From: Asterias rubens | Taxonomy: Eukaryota > Echinodermata > Asteroidea > Forcipulatida > Asteriidae | Length of the DNA: 64,000 nucleotides | NCBI RefSeq assembly: GCF_902459465.1 | Contig: NC_047066.1 | Coordinates: 20,959,047 to 21,023,046, forward strand | Reading direction: 5' to 3' | Part shown: piece by piece, positions 11,201 to 21,100 of the stretch | Layout: the number at the start of each line of letters is the position of its first letter | How positions within the stretch are numbered: position 1 is the first letter of the stretch | Translations under genes and position numbers: made by a program | Notes under the pieces: generated by a model | Told to the model about the DNA's origin: nothing | The model's input: only the letters and a program-made list of their open reading frames with translations | The model's database searches: none

Positions 11201-13408
11201 AGTGATAGAACTGTAGAGCCCAGGGCTCATGACAGTGATAGAACTGTAGAGCCCAGGGCTCATGACAGTGATAGAACTGTAGAGCCCAGGGCTCATGACA
11301 GTGATAGGGCTCATGACAGTGATAGAACTGTAGAGCCAAGGGCTCATGACAGTGATAGAACTGTAGAGCCAAGGGCTCATGACAGTGATAGAACTGTAGA
11401 GCCAAGGGCTCATGACAGTGATAGAACTGTAGAGCCCAGGGCTCATGACAGTGATAGAACTGTAGAGCCCAGGGCTCATGACAGTGATAGAACTGTAGAG
11501 CCAAGGGCTCATGACAGTGATAGAACTGTAGAGCCAAGGGCTCATGACAGTGATAGAACTGTAGAGCCAAGGGCTCATGACAGTGATAGAACTGTAGAGC
11601 CAAGGGCTCATGACAGTGATAGAACTGTAGAGCCAAGGGCTCATGACAGTGATAGAACTGTAGAGCCAAGGGCTCATGACAGTGATAGAACTGTAGAGCC
11701 GAGGGCTCACGAAAGTGATAGAACTGAAGAGCCCAGGGCTCATGACAGTGATAGAACTGTAGAGCCAAGGGCTCATGACAGTGATAGAACTAAAGAGCCA
11801 AGGGTTCATGACAGTGATAGAACTGAAGAGCCGGGGGGCTCACGACAGTGATAGAACTGAAGAGCCCAGGGCTCATGACAGTGATAGAACTGCAGAGCCG
11901 AGGGCTCATGACAGTGATAGAACTGTAGAGCCAAAGGCTCATGACAGTGATAGAACTAAAGAGCCAAGGGCTCATGACAGTGATAGAACTGCAGAGCCAA
12001 GGGCTCATGACAGTGATAGAACTGAAGAGCCAAGGGCTCATGACAGTGATAGAACTGAACAGCCAAGGGCTCATGATCGTGAAAGAACTGAAGAGCCAAG
12101 AGCTCATGACAGTAAAAGAACTGCAGAGCCGGGGGCTCATGACAGTGACAGAACTGCAGAGCCAAGGGCTCATGACAGTGATAGAACTGTAGAGCCGAGG
12201 GCTCATGACAGTGATAGAACCGTAGAGCCGGGGGGCTCATGACAGTGATAGAACTGTAGAGCCGGGGGCTCATGACAGTGATAGAACTGAAGAGCCAAGG
12301 GCTCATGACAGTGATAGAACTGCAGAGCCAAGGGCTCATGACAGTGAAAGAACTGAAGAGCCAAGAGCTCATGACAGTAAAAGAACTGCGGAGCCGAGGG
12401 CTCATGACAGTGATAGAACTGAAGAGCCAAGGGCTCATGACAGTGATAGAACTGAAGAGCCAAGGGCTCATGACAGTGAAAGAACTGAAGAGCCAAGAGC
12501 TCATGACAGTAAAAGAACTGCGGAGCCGAGGGCTCATGACAGTGACAGAACTGCAGAGCCAAGGGCTCATGACAGTGATAGAACTGTAGAGCCGAGGGCT
12601 CATGACAGTGATAGAACTGTAGAGCCGGGGGCTCATGACAGTGATAGAACTGCAGAGCCGAGGGCTCATGACAGTGATAGAACTGCAAAGCCGAGGGCTC
12701 AAGACAGTGATGGAACTGTAGAGCCGAGGGCTCATGACAGTGATAGAACTGTTGAGCCAAGGGCTCATGACAGTGATAGAACTGCAGAGCCAAGGGCTCA
12801 TGACAGTGAAAGAACTGTAGAGCCAAGGGCTCATGACAGTGAAAGAACTGTAGAGCCGGGGGCTCATGACAGTGATAGAACTGCAGAGCCGAGGGCTCAT
12901 GACAGTGATAGAACTGCAGAGCCAAGGGCTCATGACAGTGATAGAACTGCAGAGCCGGGGGCTCATGACAGTGATAGAACTGCAGAGCCAAGGGCTCATG
13001 ACAGTGATAGAACTGTAGAGCCGAGGGCTCATGACAGTGATAGAACTGCAAAGCCGAGGGCTCATGACAGTGATAGAACTGTAGAGCCAAGGGCTCATGA
13101 CAGTGATAGAACTGTAGAGCCAAGGGCTCATGACAGTGATAGAACTGTAGAGCCAAGGGCTCATGACAGTGATAGAACTGAAGAGCCGAGGGCTCATGAG
13201 AGTGATAGAACTGTAGAGCCAAGGGCTCATGACAGTGATAGAACTGAAGAGCCGAGGGCTCATGAGAGTGATAGAACTGTAGAGCCAAGGGCTCATGACA
13301 GTGATAGAACTGTACAGCCGAGGGCTAATGACAGTGAAAGAACTGCAGAGCCAAGGGCTCAAGACAGTGATTGAACTGCAGAGCCAAGGGCTCATGAAAG
13401 TGAACATG
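8268..13408 (+). repeat. 33-bp minisatellite, about 155 units
   Basis: Consensus unit CATGACAGTGATAGAACTGT + AGAGCCAAGGGCT (33 bp). It varies mainly at the base after CTG (T, C or A) and at the CCA/CCC/CCG position. Four 18-bp truncated units (CATGACAGTGATAGGGCT) end near 9376, 9790, 10930 and 11311. Because 33 is a multiple of three the array is open for 1218 codons on plus (8195-11851) as an 11-residue repeat AHDSDRTVEPR, and also for more than 1100 codons in two minus frames. Openness therefore does not prove coding. A possible acceptor (ATAATTTCAG near 8244) precedes it. The plus frame shifts by one base at G runs near 11836 and 12234. No promoter or flanking exon was identified. Confidence 0.9.
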
Positions 13409-13860
13409 TTACAGGTTGTCTATGGAAACGAAAGATTGTGTATTTTCTGTTTTCATTTTACATGTCAGAATCTAGCAAGAATTCTAGGACTTGAAGCATG
13501 TGTTTTTTCAGTTTATAGTTATTTAAAATCAAATTTGTTCCATTTAATTTTGTTATTTTAAAAAGTAAACAATACTAACAATGTACAAAATTTACAAAAA
13601 TGAACTAACAACAGCACCTTCTCTTAAACCATTTCTTAATTTTCATATCGCCCGACTATAAACAAACTTCAACATAAAAACAACATAATAATTCACATTG
13701 TGTGGATAGAACATAGTAACACCCCCTAGATCTTACACTAAGAATATAATGTCAAGCAAACCTTAATTGTAGTGGTTAATATTTAAACTTTGCATTTTCA
13801 GTCAGTCAAAACTTGTTAACAGTTGACTGAGAATTATAATGAAAACTGTACAATAAAGAG
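13409..13860. other. No gene seen
   Basis: A/T-rich spacer between the 33-bp array and the next repeat field. No exon or RNA gene recognised. Confidence 0.5.
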
Positions 13861-16295
13861 GGGAGAGGTTACCAGCACTTCACCCTCAGCCAGTATTCTC
13901 AGTATACGGCTGTGAAATTAAACCAATAAACTGGAGTTTTAAATTCCAAATACAAATGACCATAATTTCTAAATAAACATTTGAGGGGAGAGGTTACCAG
14001 CACTTCACCCTCAGCCAGTATTCTCAGTATACGGCTGTGAAATTAAACCAATAATCTCAGGTTTTGGAACATAACTGATGCTGCGTAACTACTGGTGAGG
14101 TGGAAAACTTGATGATGCAAAAAGGCCGGAAGTTGGAGCTTGATGATGCGTGGGAATGCTAGATCCTCAACTGTGTCAGTAGGAACAAATTGAAGATATG
14201 GGGCCTAGGGGACTGAGGGTATAGACGACCCAAAGCAGTCTAAAAAAAGATGGGTGACCCGGAGGAGACTAAGGGGGTACCTACGGAGTGACCATGAATA
14301 TAGGAGATCCATTGGTCGTGAGAAGGGGTAGAGATGTCACTGATGTGGATGCTGATGTCTTGAGGTATGACGCCTTAGGGCGACCCAAAGCAGTCTAAAA
14401 GGTGGTGTTGGGCCTAGGTGACTTGAGGGTATAGACGACCCAAAGCAGTCTAAATGATGGTGTGGGGCCTAGGTGACTGAGGGTATAGACGACCCAAAGC
14501 AGTCTAAATGATTGTGTGGGGCCTAGGTGACTGAGGGTATAGACGACCCAAAGCAGTCTAAATGATGGTGTGGGGCCTAGGTGACTGAGGGTATAGACGA
14601 CCCAAAGCAGTCTAAATGATTGTGTGGGGCCTAGGTGACTGAGGGTATAGACGACCCAAAGCAGTCTAAATGATGGTGTGGGGCCTAGGTGACTGAGGGT
14701 ATAGACGACCCAAAGCAGTCTAAATGATTGTGTGGGGCCTAGGTGACTGAGGGTATAGACGACCCAAAGCAGTCTAAATGATGGTGTGGGGCCTAGGTGA
14801 CTGAGGGTATAGACGACCCAAAGCAGTCTAAATGATTGTGTGGGGCCTAGGTGACTGAGGGTATAGACGACCCAAAGCAGTCTTAAAAAGATGGGTGACC
14901 TGGAGGAGACTTAGGGGGTACCTAGGGAGTGACCGTGGATATAGCAATCCATTGGTCGGGAGGACGGAAGGCCGCCGGGTATCACTGATGTGGAAGCTGA
15001 CGTCTTGAGGTACGATGTCGTGTTTGTAGATCTGGGTCAGCTTCACCCTCAGCCAGTATTCTCAGTATACGGCTTTGAAATTAAACCAATAAACTTGATT
15101 TTTGGAACACAAACCTAAAAAGATGTTCTCATTGAACATTTGAGGGGAGAGGTTACCAGCACTTCACCCTCAGCCAGTATTCTCAGTATACGGCTGTGAA
15201 ATTAAACCAATAAACTTCAGTTTTTACAGTATTTTCACAGTATCCGGCTGTAATAAAGTAAACCAATAAACTCAAGTTTAAACACCCAATAAAAACATGA
15301 CAAGTTCTAATTGAACATTTGAGGGGAGAGGTTACCAGCACTTCACCCTCAGCCAGTATTCTCAGTATACGGCTATGAAATTAAACCTATAAACTCAAGT
15401 TTAAACACCCAATAAAAACATGACAAGTTCTAATTGAACATTCGAGGGGAGAGGTTACCAGCACTTCACCCTCAGCCAGTATTCTCAGTATACGGCTATG
15501 AAATTAAACAAATAAACTTCAGTTTTTACAGTATTTTCACAGTATCCGGCTGTAATAAAGTAAACCAATAAACTCAAGTTTAAACACCCAATAAAAACAT
15601 GACAAGTTCTAATTGAACATTTGAGGGGAGAGGTTACCAGCACTTCACCCTCAGCCAGTATTCTCAGTATACGGCTATGAAATTAAACCTATAAACTCAA
15701 GTTTAAACACCCAATAAAAACATGACAAGTTCTAATTGAACATTCGAGGGGAGAGGTTACCAGCACTTCACCCTCAGCCAGTATTCTCAGTATACGGCTT
15801 TGAAATTAAACCAATAAACTTGATTTTTGGAACAAAAACCTAAAAAGATGTTCTCATTGAACATTTGAGGGGAGAGGTTACTAGCATTTCAACCACAGCC
15901 AGTATTCTCAGTATACGGCTGTGAAATTAAACCAATAAACTTGAGTTTTGGAACAAAATAGAATCAGAAGGTCTCATTGAACATTTGAGGGGAGAGGTTA
16001 CTAGCACTTCACCCTCAGCCAGTATTCTCAGTATACGGCTTTGAAATTAAACCAATAAACTTGAGTTTTGGAACAAAATAGAATCAGAAGGTCTCATTGA
16101 ACATTTGAGGGGAGAGGTTACTAGCACTTCACCCTCAGCCAGTATTCTCAGTATACGGCTTTGAAATTAAACCAATAAACTTGATTTTTAACACCCAATG
16201 AAAACATGACAACAAGTTCTAATTGACCATTTGAGGGGAGAGGTTACCAGCAGTTCACCCTCAGCCAGTATTCTCAGTATACGGCTGTGAATTAA
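13860..16295. repeat. Dispersed hairpin module, about 12 copies
   Basis: A core of about 75 bp (GAGGGGAGAGGTTACCAGCA, then CTTCACCCTCAGCCAGTATT, then the rest ending near AATTAAACCAATAAACT) recurs near 13890, 14010, 15050, 15170, 15350, 15470, 15650, 15775, 15896, 16018, 16138 and 16261. Variable spacers of about 45-105 bp separate them. Two partial copies lie near 15215 and 15536. Every core keeps AGCC(A)GTAT..ATACGGCT, an 8-bp stem with a bulged A and a 7-nt loop, and most end in CAATAAA. No ORF spans the field. A related phrase, GAGGGGAGACATCACCAGCA, lies near 16480. Confidence 0.8.
14210..15030. repeat. 54-bp tandem array with duplicated flanks
   Basis: The unit GGGGCCTAGGTGACTGAGGG + TATAGACGACCCAAAGCAGT + CTAAATGATGGTGT repeats about 8-9 times from about 14400 to 14885. 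Units alternate GATGGTG and GATTGTG, giving a 108-bp dimer period. About 100 bp of flank (GGAGGAGACT..GGGGGTACCTA.. to TCTTGAGGTA) occurs on both sides, near 14260-14370 and 14895-15015. The array is itself inserted inside the hairpin-module field. Confidence 0.8.
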
Positions 16296-16554
16296 CTTGA
16301 GTTCCAAAAACAGGATCCCGGAATTTCCAAATTCATTTCTAAAGCATTCTAGAGCACAATCTTTCCATGTTTATTTCTGCAACAATGATTCATAATACCT
16401 TCAGTTGTAGCTTGACTAGTCGTTATTGATGAGTGATTTCACGGACAAAAGCAAAAGTGCTCCGAAGTCGACATTGAAGAGGGGAGACATCACCAGCACG
16501 GCAGCCTTCCATGTTGATGTACTGGTTGAACATATACTCTTAAGTGCGCAAGAG

Positions 16555-17065
16555 TCAACTTGGGTGTGGGACATTATAAAAAAACCTGCTGTTTGCTTGT
16601 GTGGAAGGGTGTCGTCGAATCTTGATGCTTCTCCATACCTTTCTGTCTCCCATTGCCGACTTCAAATCTACTGATTTCAGACCCTTGTTCATATAGAGTA
16701 TGTCAGTGTAGGTATAGTTGCAGGTCTTCCACGTTTCCTTCCTCCTCCTCCCTAGACTTGACCCAAGTCGAACTTTCGTCGAGTCCTTCGTCGCTGCTTC
16801 ACTAGCCATTGACTCGATTAGCACGAGACCCGACTTAACCAAGTCTACACGTACCTCCTCCCCTGCTTAGGGGTCCACAGAACCATTCGGGATCCTGGTC
16901 GTCATTGCTCTTGTAGCAGTGGCCAGTAACAAGCATCCGTGCCTGATTTTTGTTGAGAGCTTGGGCTGGTCCCAATAGGACTTTGTTGGCCATATTTTGA
17001 CTCCATGTGGATGTTAAGCAGCTCTTAAATAGCCTTGTGTAGCACCTGTTTATCTGCTTTTCCAT
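16555..17065 (-). pseudogene. LINE reverse-transcriptase C-terminal fossil
   Basis: Two overlapping minus frames give the usual end of a non-LTR retrotransposon ORF2. 17065-16835 reads KQINRCYTRLFKSCL..TW and ARMLVTGHCYKSNDD, matching the CYTRMLR...SWK..N......RR...AGH.....DE pattern. Then 16842-16555 reads GRRRKETW....DILYMNKG and SAMGDRKVWRSI, matching GRPRKTW...L..M......A.DR..WR. A frameshift separates them. The element is truncated and inactive. I place it among RTE/CR1-like LINEs by pattern only. Confidence 0.65.
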
Positions 17066-17079
17066 TTTTGGAGTAAGAG

Positions 17080-17515
17080 ATGCCTCATCACAGCCGAAGA
17101 AAAGCAGAACTCTACTGCCATTTGAAATCTGGCAATGCTTATGTCAATATATACTAGTCATTATACATGTACTGAGGAATCACTCTTTGAATCGGATCAC
17201 AACTCAACTATTTAGCCTCACCCACATCTCTAGACCGTATCACATTGATTCAATAAAAAAATAACCCTTTGTTTTAGCTTCTCACAGTAAAGTCATGGGC
17301 AGAAATAGTTACACCATAATGACTACGTGTACCACCTTTTTGAAGGCAGATAAATCCTTCGAAATACACACATTTTTTCAGTTAACCCAAGTAAAGTTAA
17401 AAGATCAATACAAGTTGCACTTTTTGTATCAGACACGCAAAAGCAATTAGTCAAAACAAAACTAGATAAGAGCTTAGTGTGGCAACACTTACTAGAAATT
17501 ACATCAAAGACATCA
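17080..17515. other. No gene seen
   Basis: No convincing exon, RNA gene or repeat. A minus ORF of 105 codons (17323-17640) overlaps the neighbouring MITE and shows no family features. Confidence 0.4.
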
Positions 17516-17756
17516 GGGCCCAATTTCAAGACTGAGCTTACCACAACTTCCCCTTGCGGGGAAAGTGCCAAAATTTCTGTGCTAGCTGTGAAAGCAAAAA
17601 AATGCCTACATGTAGTAAGGTGAAGTACATACGCGCACAAGCAAAAATTCCCTGCTAACTCGTGACGTGAAGTACAATTTACATATGCGCGGAAATTCCT
17701 GCTTCCGCAAGCAGCGGTTCTTTGCTTGTGGTTAGCAGAGCCATGAAATTGGGCCC
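17516..17756. mobile_element. MITE, GGGCCCAATTTCATGG family
   Basis: The termini GGGCCCAATTTCA.. and ..TGAAATTGGGCCC are inverted, with inner sequence related to the copies at 47862-48101 and 59931-60122. No coding capacity. Confidence 0.7.
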
Positions 17757-17799
17757 AGGTGAACAGTAAGTTGCATACCTGTGGTATACAGAAGTTGAA

Positions 17800-18125
17800 A
17801 CCCTTGTGGGGTCACGCTCCTCAGCATCAAAGTTCTTTTTTTGAGGTTCTTGCTTTATCTTTTCTTGAGATGCTTCTTGGGCTTGGGAAGGTAAAATATT
17901 CTTGTTCTGTGGTCTCAGTCTTAAGTTCTTTAACAAAGAATTCAGGTGAAAGTTTCATGCTTGCCGACACAGAAATTGAAAGCGATTGAAGATCAATGTT
18001 CCTCAGCATTAAAGTTCTCTACATGTGATTCTTGCTCTATGTTTTCTTGAGATGCTTCTTGATCTTGGGGAGGTTCTTTAGCTCTGTTCTTTGTTCTTAG
18101 CCTAAAGCTCTTCAGCTTCACTCCT
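17800..18125 (-). pseudogene. Two tandem copies of a Q/E/K-rich segment
   Basis: On the minus strand a segment reading FRLRTKNR..PPQDQEASQEN..QES..NFNAEE (about 18110-18000) is repeated as LRLRPQNK..PSQAQEASQEK..QEP..NFDAEE (about 17935-17815). The copies have slipped frames. The first directly follows the terminal exon 18126-18328 but is one base out of frame across an A7/T7 run. The second ends at a donor-like CACAG|GTATGC. These may be a 3' extension of the cryptic gene, duplicated and decayed. Confidence 0.5.
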
Positions 18126-21100
18126 TTAAAAAAAGCTGTTCCTTAACAAGAGTCTGTGATTTTCTAAAATGTTTTGTGTCCTGGCGGCTGTTCTCATCTT
18201 CGGTGTTGATGCTGACGTGTCCTTGCAAAGAGGCTGATAATCCACTGGCATATTCAAAGCATGGTGGATGGACCCACTCCAAAAACAATTGGGTACTTCC
18301 ACTTCTCTGTATTTCATCTGATAGGATTCTGCAAAAACAAACACAGATAATGTCATTATATTGAACACATACATTTTAGAAAACAAAATTAAATTTACCT
18401 AAATAACACAATAGATAGATTACAATAGGGGTCATTTGGTGCCATATTTGATGAATTGTGCATGCGTGAAGAGCTACCATTAGCTGATAGTCACATGCAG
18501 CTTGTAAAGCATGTACTTATCCCTTGTTAATACATCAAAGATGGTGATCGATGATGCGTATTGCAATCCATCTATATCAATCTTTCCACGAATCTTGACT
18601 GACAGGTATAAGCCAAGCTAAGGCAAAATACAAACTATGACCAATCCACCAATGACGCCGTAAGAGAGGGCACTCCCTCTCTAAGCTCCGGGCTTTTCAA
18701 AATCACCAAAGTAAGGAAGTGCACCACCCATCAATAGGAACGAGACAATGCCACCCAGACAATGAGGAGTAAAAAGAACAGGACCAAAATCACCCAAGCA
18801 AGGAAGTGCACCACCCATCAATACGAACAACGCGACCATGCCACCAAGACAACGAGGGGTAAAAAGAACGGGACCAAAATCACCCAAGCAAGGAAGTGCA
18901 CCACCCATCAATACGAACAACGCGACCATGCCACCCAGACAATGAGTATAAAAAGAACGGGACTAAAATCACCCAAGCAAGGAAGTGCACCACCCATCAA
19001 TACGAACAACGCGACCATGCCACCCAGACAATGAGTATAAAAAGAACGGGACTAAAATCACACAAGCAAGGAAGTGCACCACCCATCAATACGAACAACG
19101 CGACCATGCCACCCTAACAACGAGGGGGAAAAAGACCGGGACTAAAATCACACAAGCAAGGAAGTGCACCACCCATCAATACGAACAACGCGACCATGCC
19201 ACCCTAACAACGAGGGGGAAAAAGAACGGGACCAAAATCACCCAAGCAAGGAAGTGCACCACCCATCAATACGAACAACGCGACCATGCCACCCAGACAA
19301 TGAGTATAAAAAGAACGGGACTAAAATCACCCAAGCAAGGAAGTGCACCACCCATCAATACGAACAACGCGACCATGCCACCCAGACAATGAGTATAAAA
19401 AGAACGGGACTAAAATCACACAAGCAAGGAAGTGCACCACCCATCAATACGAACAACGCGACCATGCCACCCTAACAACGAGGGGTAAAAAGAACGGGAC
19501 TAAAATCACACAAGCAAGGAAGTGCACCACCCATCAATACGAACAACGCGACCATGCCACCCTAACAACGAGGGGGAAAAAGACCGGGACTAAAATCACC
19601 CATGCAAGGAAGTGCACCACCCATCAATGCGAGCAACGGGACCATGCCACCCAAACAACAAGGGGTCAAAAGAACAGGACCAAAGGCAGCACATGTGAGG
19701 GCGAATCCTGCCTAGTCTGGGGACGAAGCTTCCATATGGCCGGCACAATGGTGACGAAGATTTTGAGGCTTTTGTCAAAATCGTTAAAGGTCAGCGGCAG
19801 CTCAAAGCTTTGCTTGCAGTCTCCATACAATAAGCTTTGCTTGCAGTCTCCATCCAATAAATAGTGACAAAATAATCCAGCTTGAGATTTCCAAAGACGC
19901 TCTGCAAAAATCTCTTAACATCGTGACTTCAGAGGTCTCTTCCTAGAAGTCGTGGGGGTACAGAGGTCCATCTCCAAAAACTGTGCCGATAAAGTTGCAG
20001 ATATTTTACAAACGTGTTTTGTTCGGGAATCTTCTATGAACAACGAACAGGCTCACCGGGATGGTAAGGACATCGACAGCAGACCAGCCCACATTCTGTT
20101 CAAGCTCTTGTCTTACCAAGACAAAGTCAGAGGCCTGGAAAAATGGAGGGAAGCTCTCCAAGGTCAATCTTATTTCATAGTAGATACTCTACAAGACTGG
20201 ACGGAGAAAGAGACCTGGAAAGATCAAGTCAAGACCCTCTTTGAAAAAGAGATCAATCTCTGTTTCTCTGCGGGCCGTTGGAGACAAGGCAGTGGTGAAG
20301 TCTTCCCATTCAAAGACTGCTATAGATCCTTTCATTAAAGACCTGTATTTGCCTTCTCCAAAATTATTGAAGGTCAACGGCAGCTCAAAGCGAAGCTTGC
20401 AGCCTCCATCCAATTTAATAGTGATAAAATAATCGAGCTTGAAATTTCCAAAGACGCTCTGCAAAAATCTCTTAACATCATGACTTCAGAGGTCACTTTC
20501 CTGAAGAATCAACTGGCCAGGCTGCATATAACAACATTAACAAGCAGGAGCAGTTCATCAGCCGTATCTTCCAAAGAGTGGGGGTACAGTGGTTCGTCAA
20601 CAAAAACTGTGCCGATAAAGTTGCAGATATTTTACGTACCCACTTCGACTTTGGAATATCGATGGGCTCACCGGAATGATGAGGACATCACTGATAGACC
20701 GGCCCACGATGACCAAGATAAAGTCAGAGTCAGGAAAAAATGAGGCAAGCTCTCCAAGGTCAATCTTATTTCATAGTAGGTGATCTTACTCTACAAGACT
20801 GGACAAAGAAAAAGTCATGACCCTCTACAGAAGAAACAAATTTATGGGACTCACCTTTAATTCTATATTTTGTAGTGTCCACAATCCTCCCAGTATTAGG
20901 TTTGACATGTTCATGTTCTGCCCTCCATGTGAGCAAAACTGAAAGTAGAAAGCATCTTCTTTGACATCATCCTGTATTAATTAATTCAATAGAAAAAAAA
21001 CCGAAGGAAAATGTTTGATTTAATCAAATTTCTTCAAATATGTGCTGGTAATAAGCGTGTACATGTAGAGTAAAGCCGGGTTCATACTTTCTGCAAATGC

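Noticed and set aside
8360-11809. Two minus-strand ORFs of more than 1100 codons
   Set aside because: They mirror the 33-bp array. A unit length divisible by three without stops opens several frames at once; there is no start context, domain or splice support.
8268-13408. CRISPR-like direct repeats
   Set aside because: Units of 33 bp abut without unique spacers, and the context is animal DNA. It is a minisatellite.
13860-16295. Hairpin modules as histone-type 3' ends or snRNA genes
   Set aside because: The stem and flanks do not match the histone stem-loop, and no snRNA motifs or promoter elements were found.
18762-19864. Overlapping ORFs of 70-170 codons
   Set aside because: All are frames of the 89-90-bp array.
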